Shown here: positions 1-8,371 of the stretch, one piece after another
How the letters are laid out: each line of letters starts with the position of its first letter
How positions within the stretch are numbered: position 1 is the first letter of the stretch
Source: Arthrobacter cryoconiti
GTDB taxonomy: Bacteria; Actinomycetota; Actinomycetes; Actinomycetales; Micrococcaceae
Length of the DNA stretch: 64,000 nt
Reading direction: 5' to 3'
Assembly (NCBI RefSeq): GCF_020905375.1
Contig: NZ_JAJJBU010000031.1
Coordinates: 1 to 64,000, forward strand
Position numbers and translations under genes: made by a program
The notes under the pieces: model-generated
What the model was told of the DNA's origin: nothing
Database searches by the model: none
The model's input: only the letters and a program-made list of their open reading frames with translations

Positions 1-920
1 CACCACTACACAACAACACCCCCACCCCTACCAGGCACACCCCACACCTCATTACGCTGCTGACCCAGGCCGAAGACGCATCCCCGGCCCAAAATACCGG
101 GCCGAATCGTTCCCACCATTCGGATTTCCGGATCCACGATCGCTTACAGGAGCTCGTTGAGCCCGGCGGGATCAATGGCGGGAGGCCAAAGGGAAGCGGA
201 AGGGCTCGTAGGCCCGAATATTGACGGTGACTTCCTGCAGATAAGTAATGGGGGTTTTGGTTAGTGATTGTGGGTCCGGACTCCACGCTACGGACGGACT
301 CACTATCGACAGTTACTGCAGCGCCATCTTCACACTGAGTGATTCCTCACGTGGAGGTAATATTGTGGACCATTTGACGTGGTCCGGAACGTGATTTTCG
401 GCACTGCTAACGTGCTGTTCCTGAACGGCCAGAAGGCGGTTCCCCATCTGCTACTAGGCATGAGGCTGCGGTGAGTCGGCTCTCTGCCAGATTGCGTGAG
501 TGAGCGTCCCCCCAAGGGAACAGGAGCGTCGGCCGGAGCGATGAGTCGCCATTTGGCACCAACCGTATTCGTCCCGCCAACAGGCCTGAATGTCTGGATT
601 CTTCGTAGCGTTTAAGGACCGAACTTGGCGCGCACGGTATTCACGCAGCTGTGCAATGAGCCGTGGGCTGAACACTTAAGCTCCATTCGGGACGGCCTAT
701 CGCATATTCGTCCAGGCGCTTCATCACATGCGCGAATACGGCTCGGCACCTACTGTAGACAAAGACCCGTATAACTGGACCAGCACAAATCATCGTAGGA
801 TCATAAAGGCTGGGCCCAATGAAGCCTGGGGTGCTGAAGTACCCGCAATGCTGTTCACGGCCTGTGTCCGACTAGACTTTTCGCAGTTTCGGTTTTGTCC
901 CCAAAAGAAATGGATCTCGG
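1..920. other. Left-end region with no supportable gene
   Basis: About 920 bases precede the first confident gene. The open stretches on either strand are under about 105 codons, overlap each other in conflicting frames, and have no ribosome-binding site or recognisable motif. One plus-strand stretch near 371-471 reads as a plausible hydrophobic protein tail and one minus-strand stretch near 172-303 also looks protein-like, so decayed gene remnants are possible. The first 50 bases are rich in C and A and nearly lack G. I see no terminal inverted repeats, transposase motif or RNA gene. Confidence 0.5.
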
Positions 921-2297
921 GTGGATCTCACCTTCATGGTCGTGCTTGTCATAGCATTGGCCCTTTTCTTCGATTTCACCAATGGTTTTCACGACACCGC
1001 CAATGCCATGGCGACGCCCATCGCAACCGGGGCCATTAAGCCCAAAACCGCGGTGACACTTGCTGCGATCTTGAACCTTGTAGGAGCATTCCTCTCGACG
1101 GAAGTGGCAAAGACCATCTCTGGTGGCATCATCAACGAGAAGGAGTTCGCTATCACTCCGGCGATTATTTTCGCTGGTTTGATGGGGGCAGTGCTTTGGA
1201 ACTTGTTCACGTGGCTCTTGGGCCTGCCGTCTAGTTCTTCCCATGCTTTGTTTGGTGGTTTGATCGGTGCTGCAATTGTGGGTACCTGGAACTTTGGGGC
1301 CGTTAATTTTCTAGTGGTCTTGTCAAAGGTAATTTTTCCAGCGTTGCTGGCGCCCGCCGTTGCGGGGCTGGTGGCTTATGCCTGCACCAAATTGGCGTAC
1401 GGCATCACCCGCCGCTCAGACCCGGATTCAGGGGATAAGCTCACCCAGAAACGTGGTGGCTTCCGTCGTGGTCAGATTTTCAGCTCCTCGCTTGTGGCAC
1501 TGGCACACGGCACCAATGACGCCCAGAAAACCATGGGTGTCATCACCCTGGTTCTCATTGCCTCCAATTTGCAAGAGTCGGGGACCGGGCCGCATATCTG
1601 GGTCATCACAGCTTGCGCCCTTGCCATTGCCGGTGGAACGTATGCTGGCGGTTGGCGCATCATTCGGACACTGGGGTCTGGCCTCACCGACGTCAAACCT
1701 GCTCAGGGCTTCGCCGCTGAAACCAGCACAGCTGCAGCAATTCTGGCGTCCAGCCACCTCGGCTTCGCACTCTCGACCACGCACGTTGCCTCCGGCTCCG
1801 TCATTGGTTCTGGGCTTGGCAGGAAAGGGTCAACGGTGCGCTGGGGAGCTATCGGGAAGATCAGCCTCGGCTGGTTATTCACGCTCCCTGCCGCGGCTGT
1901 TGTGGGTGGGCTCGCCGCCTTGCTCATTCGGGTAGGAACCGTGGGCCTGGTAATTGTCGGCATTCTGGGCCTCAGTGCAATTACTTATATGTTCTACCTC
2001 TCTCAGCGTCAAACCGTTGATCACAGTAATGCCATCAGCGATGTTGATGCAGTGGGTGAGGCGCTTCACATCCCCAGTAAGAAAGAACGTGAGCGGCTGG
2101 CCGCACAGGTCCGCGCTGCGGAGAAGGTTGCCGAGAAGGCAGCCAAGCGCGCTGCCGAGACGGCAACGGTGAGAGCCAAGGCACAAGCTGCACTGGACCA
2201 AGCAGATACCGCGGTGCTGAAAGCCATGACCAAGGCCGCCCACGCAGCTGAATTTCCCAAGAACGCTAAAAAGCAGTCCATCAAGAAAGACAAGTGA
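921..2297 (+). CDS. PiT-family inorganic phosphate transporter
   Basis: This 458-residue membrane protein matches the PiT family of low-affinity, ion-coupled phosphate permeases. The family's duplicated signature is visible twice: GFHDTANAMA at about residues 22-31, right after the first membrane segment, and ALAHGTNDAQ at about 193-202. Hydrophobic segments continue to about residue 355. The last 75 residues are hydrophilic, rich in Ala, Lys and Arg, and predicted by eye to be helical; this cytoplasmic tail is longer than in minimal PiT proteins. The GTG start is chosen because it opens directly into the first hydrophobic segment; the upstream ribosome-binding site is poor. The next gene overlaps the stop codon by one base, so the two are probably co-transcribed. 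The transported ion cannot be told from sequence. Confidence 0.93.
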   Translation: MDLTFMVVLVIALALFFDFTNGFHDTANAMATPIATGAIKPKTAVTLAAILNLVGAFLSTEVAKTISGGIINEKEFAITPAIIFAGLMGAVLWNLFTWLLGLPSSSSHALFGGLIGAAIVGTWNFGAVNFLVVLSKVIFPALLAPAVAGLVAYACTKLAYGITRRSDPDSGDKLTQKRGGFRRGQIFSSSLVALAHGTNDAQKTMGVITLVLIASNLQESGTGPHIWVITACALAIAGGTYAGGWRIIRTLGSGLTDVKPAQGFAAETSTAAAILASSHLGFALSTTHVASGSVIGSGLGRKGSTVRWGAIGKISLGWLFTLPAAAVVGGLAALLIRVGTVGLVIVGILGLSAITYMFYLSQRQTVDHSNAISDVDAVGEALHIPSKKERERLAAQVRAAEKVAEKAAKRAAETATVRAKAQAALDQADTAVLKAMTKAAHAAEFPKNAKKQSIKKDK

Positions 2298-2617
2298 TGC
2301 AAATGTCTGTGGCCTTCAACCTTGCAGCTCACAGCCTGGCTGCACAGGCGCCGGATGCGCCCGTGATTGATTGGATGGGCTTCGTCGTTGTCGCCGTCGT
2401 GACCATGGTCGGAGCCGGCTTCGTGGTGGTCATGTATTCGTTGGGCGTCCGGCTTGGAGCGGTCAGCGACGATGTTGACGCCAGCTCACCCCGCCTAGCT
2501 AAAACAGGATCGTACGTGTGTTTCGCGTTCAGCATTCTGGCAGTCGTCATCGGCGTCGTTCTGATCGTTCCGCCCTTTTACAAATGGGCCATGCACTTGT
2601 TCGGTGTCGCCGTCTAA
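2297..2617 (+). CDS. Small two-helix membrane protein downstream of pit
   Basis: This is a 106-residue protein of unknown function. Two hydrophobic segments are clear, at about residues 24-48 and 70-92, separated by a short acidic and polar loop. The ATG overlaps the TGA of the PiT gene (TGATG), which suggests translational coupling and a role connected with phosphate transport or its regulation; that role is inferred only from position. An in-frame GTG three bases upstream and a second ATG six bases downstream are alternative starts. No catalytic motif or signal peptide cleavage site is evident. A strong inverted repeat follows and probably ends this two-gene transcript. Confidence 0.75.
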   Translation: MQMSVAFNLAAHSLAAQAPDAPVIDWMGFVVVAVVTMVGAGFVVVMYSLGVRLGAVSDDVDASSPRLAKTGSYVCFAFSILAVVIGVVLIVPPFYKWAMHLFGVAV

Positions 2618-2651
2618 ACCGTTCTGAGCAGAATTATGCCGAAGTTTAAGA

Positions 2652-2706
2652 ACGACGCCGGGCACTCACCCACCGCAAGCTGCGAAAAGTGAGTGCCCGG
2701 CGTCGT
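2652..2706. terminator. Perfect 18-bp inverted repeat between convergent genes
   Basis: The arms ACGACGCCGGGCACTCAC (2652-2669) and its exact reverse complement (2689-2706) enclose a 19-base loop. It lies between the end of the pit operon and the end of the minus-strand thioesterase gene, where a bidirectional terminator is expected. The plus-strand run after the right arm is short (CGTTTAG), so it may need Rho or act mainly as an RNA 3' stabiliser. Confidence 0.6.
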
Positions 2707-2741
2707 CGTTTAGCGCAAAGCTGGGCCGTGCTTTGGCGGAC

Positions 2742-3200
2742 TCAGTTGTCCAAGATCAAGTTGGTGATTCGTGCTGTGGAGAGCTTGCGTCCCTGCGAAT
2801 CCGTCATGACGACTTCGTGGGTGGCCAGCGTGCGGCCCAGATGAATAGCCGTAGCAGTTCCCGTCACCAAGCCTGACTTGATTCCGCGGTGATGTGTGGC
2901 GCCAATTTCGATCCCCACCACGTGGCGCTCTGGCCCGGCATGCATTGCCGCAGCAAACGAGCCAAGGGTTTCAGCCATGACCAAATGTGCGCCGCCGTGC
3001 AAAAGGCCAGCCACTTGTGTATTACCTTCCACCGGCATGGTGGCAGTCATAAACTGCGGCGTCATCTCGCCAAATACGATTCCCATCTTCTTCACAAGCC
3101 CGCCAACTCCCATCTCAGAGAGCCATTCATGCATCGACAATGGCACCCCCGCAGCGTTGAGTTCTTCCGTGTATCCATGCGGCGTGAAATTATTCTCCAT
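2742..3200 (-). CDS. Hotdog-fold thioesterase (PaaI/YdiI-like)
   Basis: This 152-residue protein has the size and pattern of the PaaI/YdiI hotdog acyl-CoA thioesterases. The segment GLLHGGAHLVMAETLGS (about residues 68-84) carries the family's HGG motif followed by the glutamate used in catalysis. Downstream are the usual strand-rich segments ending in a motif describing a hydrolysable-substrate pocket (GIEIGATHHRGIKSG, about 97-111). I start it at the ATG at 3200 because the longer reading frame upstream runs into polA and has a non-coding look. It is divergent from polA with only about 20 bases between starts. Substrate is unknown; menaquinone-pathway DHNA-CoA or aromatic acyl-CoA are typical for relatives. 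Confidence 0.85.
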   Translation of the reverse strand: MENNFTPHGYTEELNAAGVPLSMHEWLSEMGVGGLVKKMGIVFGEMTPQFMTATMPVEGNTQVAGLLHGGAHLVMAETLGSFAAAMHAGPERHVVGIEIGATHHRGIKSGLVTGTATAIHLGRTLATHEVVMTDSQGRKLSTARITNLILDN

Positions 3201-3219
3201 GATGACTAGGCTGACACCT

Positions 3220-5988
3220 GTGAGTGAATCTGCCAAGACGGCCACCAAAATGCCCAAAACCGCTGCCAATACTGATGCGTCCATCAATGCTGGAACGCCG
3301 CGCCTATTAGTGCTTGACGGACACTCCATGGCATTCCGCGCCTTTTATGCCCTGCCGCCAGAGAACTTCGCCACGGATACGGGCCAGCACACCAACGCCG
3401 TCCACGGATTCACCTCCATGCTGCTGACCATGATCCGCCAGCAGAAACCCACGCACGTGGTGGTAGCTTTCGATTTGGATACACCCACGTTCCGCTCACT
3501 GGAGTACGCGGAGTACAAGGGGGGACGCAATAAGACCCCGGAAGAGTTCTACGGGCAAATCGACCTGATCATCAAGGTCATGGCTACCATGAATATCCCC
3601 ACGATCTCTGTCGACGGATTTGAAGCTGACGACATTATCGCCACTCTTTCTGTTCAGGGCGAGAAGGCTGGCTGGGATGTTCTCGTCGTCTCTGGAGACC
3701 GCGATGCGTTCCAGCTCATCACCGAGAAAGTGCTGGTGCTTTACCCAAAGAAGGGTATTTCAGATATCCCGCCGATGGATGCTGCAGCAGTAGAGGCCAA
3801 ATACCTTGTCCCGCCAAATCGCTATTCTGATCTGGCTGCGCTGGTGGGTGAGAGCGCGGATAACCTGCCGGGAGTCCCAGGTGTTGGGCCTAAGACGGCA
3901 GCGAAGTGGATAAATCTCTATGGCGGCCTCGAAGGAATTTTAGAAAACGTGGACTCCATTGGCGGCAAAGTTGGGGAGTCCCTCCGCGCCCATGTGGACG
4001 ACGTGAAGCGCAACCGCCGCCTGAACCATCTCTTGCGGGATATGGAGCTGCCGGTCGCCCTCGACGATATGGTGCTGCAAGCGCCCAACCGTGACGCCGT
4101 CGAAGAACTCTTTGACGCTTTGCAGTTCAATACCTTACGCAAGCGCCTCTACGATCTGTTCGCCGAGGAAGAAGAAGTGGACGACGGCGTCGGCCACGAG
4201 GTTCCTGCCCACCAGCTGGTCACTGACGCAGCCGCGTTGACGGTATGGCTCGACGGGAAGAGTGCGCAGCCCGGCGGCGCCACAGGGGGAGAGCAGTCGC
4301 TGACCGCTGTTGAGGTGCTCAGTGAGCCGTTGGGCCTTTTGCGAGAGGCCACAGCTATCGCGCTGGTCCGCACGGACTCGGCTGTCGTCGTCGAGCTCGG
4401 AACTGCGGATGAAGAGCTGGATACGGCCCTGACCGCCTGGCTCGGCGGAGACGCTCCCAAAGTGGTCCACGAATACAAGGAAGCACTCAAAGCACTGGCT
4501 CCTTGCGGCCTCAGACTCGAAGGTGTCATAGACGACACGTCGCTTTCCGGGTACCTCATCCAACCCGACCGCCGCAGCTATGACTTGGCCGATCTAAGCC
4601 AGGTTCATCTCAAGGTAACCTTCGCACCGGCTGGGCAGGAAAGTGCCGGGCAACTGGATTTGGGATTGGAAGAGGACACTAAGTTTGCCGTGGCGGTCCA
4701 ACGAGGCTACGTGGCACTGTTGCTCAGCGAACACTTTGCACCGATGCTAGCCGAGCGGGGTGCTGCAAACCTACTGACAGAACTGGAACTGCCCGTCGCA
4801 GTGGTCCTGGCGCAAATGGAATTGACCGGGATCGACGTCTCCCGGGAGAGACTGGACACCCTCATGGCAGACTTCACGAAGGCCATGAATGCGGCGCAAG
4901 AAGCCGCTTTTGCTGCGATCGGCCACGAGGTGAACCTTGGCTCGCCTAAACAGCTGCAAGAAGTGCTTTTTGAGGAATTGGCGCTGCCCAAAACGAAGAA
5001 GATCAAAACCGGCTATACGACTGATGCTGCGTCGCTGAAAACTTTGCTGGAGAAGACGGGGCACGAGTTCTTAGCCCAGCTCATGGCCCACCGCGAAGCG
5101 TCCAAGCTCAAGCAAATGGTGGAGACTCTGAAGAAGTCGATTGACACCGATGGCCGAATCCACACCACATACGCTCAGAACGTGGCTGCAACGGGCAGGC
5201 TTTCCTCCAACAATCCAAATCTGCAAAACATCCCCATCCGTAGCGAGGAAGGGCGCCGCGTCCGGGACATGTTCGTTGTCAGCGAAGGCTACGAGTGCCT
5301 GCTGGCCGCTGACTACTCCCAGATCGAAATGCGCATCATGGCCCACCTTTCCGGTGATGCTGGGCTAATCAAGGCCTATGCGGAGGGGGAGGATCTGCAC
5401 CGCTATGTGGGTTCCCACGTTTTTGGTGTCCCGCCGCAGGAGGTCACCTCCGCTATGCGTTCCAAGGTCAAGGCGATGTCCTACGGTCTGGCCTACGGGT
5501 TGACGAGTTTTGGGCTATCTAAGCAGTTGGAGATCTCAGTTGACGAAGCCCGTACCCTTGTCAAGGACTATTTTGACCGTTTTGGTGGGGTACGTGACTA
5601 TTTGCGGGGCGTGGTCGAGCAGGCACGCATTGACGGCTACACGTCCACCATTGAGGGCCGTCGCCGCTACCTGCCTGATTTGACCAGTACAGACCGCCAA
5701 TTGCGGGACCTTGCCGAGCGTGTGGCACTAAATTCACCCATTCAGGGATCCGCAGCTGACATCATCAAGCACGCCATGCTCGGCGTTGCCACCGGTCTGG
5801 AGGCGCAAGGCCTGAAGTCACGACTGCTCTTGCAGGTACATGACGAACTTGTTCTGGAAATTTGGCCTGGAGAACGCGAAAGCGTGGAGAAAATGGTGGT
5901 TGAGCAGATGGGTGCCGCTGCCGAGCTCAAGGTTCCTCTTGAAGTTCAGGTTGGTGTTGGCGCCAGTTGGAACGACGCCGGACACTAA
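3220..5988 (+). CDS. polA: DNA polymerase I
   Basis: This gene encodes a 922-residue Pol I, which fills gaps during excision repair and removes Okazaki primers. The N-terminal 5'-nuclease domain starts with RLLVLDGHSMAFRAFYALP and includes the helix-hairpin-helix segment VPGVGPKTAAKW. The central domain has the 3'-5' exonuclease fold but lacks the acidic DxE metal-binding motif, so proofreading is probably lost, as in other actinobacterial Pol I. Polymerase motifs A (DYSQIEMRIMAHLSGD, about 698), B (RSKVKAMSYGLAYG, about 747) and C (LQVHDELVLE, about 871) are intact. In motif B a tyrosine sits where E. coli has Phe762. The GTG at 3220 is preferred because it follows the divergent thioesterase start; an ATG at 3250 is an alternative. 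uvrB, uvrA and uvrC lie nearby. Confidence 0.96.
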   Translation: MSESAKTATKMPKTAANTDASINAGTPRLLVLDGHSMAFRAFYALPPENFATDTGQHTNAVHGFTSMLLTMIRQQKPTHVVVAFDLDTPTFRSLEYAEYKGGRNKTPEEFYGQIDLIIKVMATMNIPTISVDGFEADDIIATLSVQGEKAGWDVLVVSGDRDAFQLITEKVLVLYPKKGISDIPPMDAAAVEAKYLVPPNRYSDLAALVGESADNLPGVPGVGPKTAAKWINLYGGLEGILENVDSIGGKVGESLRAHVDDVKRNRRLNHLLRDMELPVALDDMVLQAPNRDAVEELFDALQFNTLRKRLYDLFAEEEEVDDGVGHEVPAHQLVTDAAALTVWLDGKSAQPGGATGGEQSLTAVEVLSEPLGLLREATAIALVRTDSAVVVELGTADEELDTALTAWLGGDAPKVVHEYKEALKALAPCGLRLEGVIDDTSLSGYLIQPDRRSYDLADLSQVHLKVTFAPAGQESAGQLDLGLEEDTKFAVAVQRGYVALLLSEHFAPMLAERGAANLLTELELPVAVVLAQMELTGIDVSRERLDTLMADFTKAMNAAQEAAFAAIGHEVNLGSPKQLQEVLFEELALPKTKKIKTGYTTDAASLKTLLEKTGHEFLAQLMAHREASKLKQMVETLKKSIDTDGRIHTTYAQNVAATGRLSSNNPNLQNIPIRSEEGRRVRDMFVVSEGYECLLAADYSQIEMRIMAHLSGDAGLIKAYAEGEDLHRYVGSHVFGVPPQEVTSAMRSKVKAMSYGLAYGLTSFGLSKQLEISVDEARTLVKDYFDRFGGVRDYLRGVVEQARIDGYTSTIEGRRRYLPDLTSTDRQLRDLAERVALNSPIQGSAADIIKHAMLGVATGLEAQGLKSRLLLQVHDELVLEIWPGERESVEKMVVEQMGAAAELKVPLEVQVGVGASWNDAGH

Positions 5989-6035
5989 GTAAGTCTTTCC
6001 AGTCCCGTACCGCGCATATTGTTTGAGGAGAGTCC

Positions 6036-7379
6036 GTGATCACTGAACGCCCTGCCACGCACCGTAACCCGAGGTCCTTCCCCTACACGCTGCGTACTTT
6101 CCCGACCCGATTAGTGGACGGTGAAGTCCCTGACGAAGTGCTCAACTGGACTCACGCCGTCGCCCTGGGGTTCTATGGACCGGCACCAACAGATGCCGAT
6201 ATTAAGAAGTTCGTCCTCTCCGAGCAGGTGGATGGGCGGATGGTAACTGGGGCGTACCTCACCGATGCTGGTTCCCCGGCAGGAGCTTGGGGTCCGGAGT
6301 ATCCGGTCGCCACGTACGCGTATCACCGCAAGGACGTCAATGTTGGTGGCGGGACGCTTCTGCCCGTTCACCAGATCACAGCCGTCACTGTGCGACCCAG
6401 CCACCGACGTCGCGGTATTTTGCGAGCCATGATGAGCTCGGATCTAGCCCAAGTGAAGGCCGCCGGCATTCCGATGGCAGCGTTGACAGCGTCCGAGGCC
6501 ACGATTTATGGACGCTTCGGCTTTGGCGTAGCTACTCACAAATGCAAGATTGAGGTCGCCACCAATGGTGGTTTGGAGTTCATCGTTCCGATGTCCGCCG
6601 ATCACGGAACTGTGGAGGTTGCAGACGCAGCTGTGGTGCGGGACCTGCACAATGAGATTTTTACCCGCGTCCACGCCACCACGTTCGGTTCCATCGGTAG
6701 ACAGGATATGTATCGACTGCTGATATCGGGGCAGGGCGGTTACGAGCACACTGAGCCCGTCCGTAACGTCAGGGCTGCCCTCCACTATGGCCAAGATGGA
6801 AGTGTCGACGGCTACGTCACCTACACAGTCGACGAAAGCCTCACACCTGCCACAGCCATTGTGAAAGATCTGTTAGCCGTGACGGGTGAGGCATATCTGG
6901 CGCTGTGGAAGTTCCTAGGGTCCCTGGATCTGATTGAGCGTGTCAGCTGGGACAGCGCTCCGGTCCAGGACCCGCTGGAATGGGCTATAGCTGGCAAACG
7001 CCGCTACCAGCGCAAAGGGATGGAAGACCACCTATGGCTACGTATTTTAGACGTGCCCGCAGCGCTGGCAGCTAAGGCCTACACGGTGGACGGAACAGTG
7101 ACCGTCCACGTAGGTGATCCTTTGGGGCATGCATCTGGAATTTTCCGCATCGAAGTGGTTGAGGGCACTGCAACTGTTACTCGGTGTCCAGAAGATGGTT
7201 CGGTAGAAGCGGATCTGGCCATGGGAGTCAGCGAACTCTCAAGCCTGTACCTTGGTGCCGTGAGTGCCCGGACTTTAGAGGCTGCGGGACGCCTTCGCGA
7301 GGTGCGTCAAGGATCGATCGTCACGTTTGACGCACTCTTCTCCTCGTCGCTCGTCGCCCACAGTATGGCTGACTTCTAG
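6036..7379 (+). CDS. Eis-like multi-acetylating GNAT acetyltransferase
   Basis: This 447-residue protein has the Eis architecture: an N-terminal GNAT domain, a second GNAT-like domain, and a C-terminal sterol-carrier-like region. The acetyl-CoA-binding motif ITAVTVRPSHRRRGILRAM is at about residues 115-133. Tyr158, in ATIYGRFGFG, matches the catalytic tyrosine of mycobacterial Eis. The protein ends in Phe, in line with Eis using its C-terminal carboxylate as general base. Eis enzymes acetylate amines such as aminoglycosides, lysine side chains and polyamines; the substrate here is unknown. The GTG start has a GAGGAG ribosome-binding site six bases upstream. The stop overlaps the 3' end of the convergent fetB-like gene by four bases. 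Confidence 0.88.
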   Translation: MITERPATHRNPRSFPYTLRTFPTRLVDGEVPDEVLNWTHAVALGFYGPAPTDADIKKFVLSEQVDGRMVTGAYLTDAGSPAGAWGPEYPVATYAYHRKDVNVGGGTLLPVHQITAVTVRPSHRRRGILRAMMSSDLAQVKAAGIPMAALTASEATIYGRFGFGVATHKCKIEVATNGGLEFIVPMSADHGTVEVADAAVVRDLHNEIFTRVHATTFGSIGRQDMYRLLISGQGGYEHTEPVRNVRAALHYGQDGSVDGYVTYTVDESLTPATAIVKDLLAVTGEAYLALWKFLGSLDLIERVSWDSAPVQDPLEWAIAGKRRYQRKGMEDHLWLRILDVPAALAAKAYTVDGTVTVHVGDPLGHASGIFRIEVVEGTATVTRCPEDGSVEADLAMGVSELSSLYLGAVSARTLEAAGRLREVRQGSIVTFDALFSSSLVAHSMADF

Positions 7380-8131
7380 TGGGCTGTCCGCGGTAGCCAC
7401 AAGTTGTGGGCCCACAGCCACAGCGCCAGTGACGCCGTGACAGCGTTGACTAACAAGAGCGATATCAGTACCAATAACTGGATGAGTCCGGCATCCAAAG
7501 GCGATGCGCCACCTAGAATCATGCCGACAAACGCCCCTGGAAGCGTCACGAGTCCGGCGGTACGAGTCTGATCGATAGACGGAAGCACCGCCTCACCTGC
7601 GATCGGGCGGGCCACCATTAGTCGTGCTTGCGGCCACACGAAACCCAGTGCCACGGCTGCCTCGACTTCACCCCGGCGCAGCCCCAGCTCGTCCCGGATT
7701 CGCCTACCGCTCAGCGTGAGCGTAGACATGGAACCACCTATCTGTTGCCCCAAGACAGCGATGATGGCCAGAGCGCTAAACGGCAGAACGCCAAAGGCAA
7801 ACATGAGAACTGCAACCGGCACCACGCCAGCAGCCATCGGAAACGCCGCCATCCACCAGCGGCCGCCGGGGGCTACGCGGTGTCCGGAAGTCCACACGCC
7901 CACGGCGAACATAAGAGCAACGAAAGCAAAGGCCAAAGCCCCTCGCCCCGACAACCAGCCTATGACCAGAGCCACGGCAGCCAATTGGATAAGCGCGCGG
8001 ACCCCCGCGAACAGCATTTGTAGTGGTGGGCGCTGCAAAGCTGAACGCCAAACAACGGCCGCTAGAACAAGAAAAACAACCAGCAAAATCCATGCGTTGG
8101 GGCCAAGACGTAACAAGGTTGAGTTATCCAC
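7376..8131 (-). CDS. FetB-like ABC transporter permease (UPF0014)
   Basis: This 251-residue integral membrane protein matches the YbbM/FetB family, the permease half of the FetAB iron exporter in E. coli. Seven or so hydrophobic segments are visible. The family core is present: the region VLGQQIGGSMSTLTLSGRR, the cytoplasmic segment with VEAAVALGFVWPQARL, and the conserved LPGAFVGMILGGASPLDAG stretch. No partner ATPase (FetA) lies on either side: the flanking genes are the Eis-like enzyme and rpsA. It must borrow an ATPase from elsewhere or work differently. Iron or another metal as substrate is inference from the family. Confidence 0.85.
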   Translation of the reverse strand: MDNSTLLRLGPNAWILLVVFLVLAAVVWRSALQRPPLQMLFAGVRALIQLAAVALVIGWLSGRGALAFAFVALMFAVGVWTSGHRVAPGGRWWMAAFPMAAGVVPVAVLMFAFGVLPFSALAIIAVLGQQIGGSMSTLTLSGRRIRDELGLRRGEVEAAVALGFVWPQARLMVARPIAGEAVLPSIDQTRTAGLVTLPGAFVGMILGGASPLDAGLIQLLVLISLLLVNAVTASLALWLWAHNLWLPRTAH

Positions 8132-8161
8132 AAACGCAATTATCGCCGTCGTTCACAGCTT

Positions 8162-8190
8162 TTGCGCTCTTAGGCACGAACAACTAGACT
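8162..8190 (+). promoter_or_regulatory. Candidate rpsA promoter
   Basis: A TTGCGC element at 8162-8167 and a TAGACT element at 8185-8190 are separated by exactly 17 bases, which fits a primary-sigma promoter in actinobacteria. It lies about 180 bases upstream of the rpsA start. The match to consensus is only moderate. Confidence 0.4.
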
Positions 8191-8371
8191 AAACGGGCAT
8201 GTAATGGGCGAAAACAGTGGCTCGAGCCGCTCGATTCTCGGATTTACGTGTTCATCATCGGCAGGAACCCCTGCAAACATAATAATTCCGGGCGCAGTCC
8301 GGCAGGAAGCGATTTTTCGCGAGCTGCTTGTGTCCGGCGAAACCAACTATCCACATCGGAGCCCCTACTAC

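Noticed and set aside
454-675. Minus-strand 73-codon frame in the left-end region
   Set aside because: No ribosome-binding site, no recognisable motif, odd composition rich in Arg, Ser and Trp, and overlap with another short frame. It looks like chance.
728-1039. Plus-strand 103-codon frame just before the phosphate transporter
   Set aside because: It overlaps the well-supported PiT gene in another frame and has no family features.
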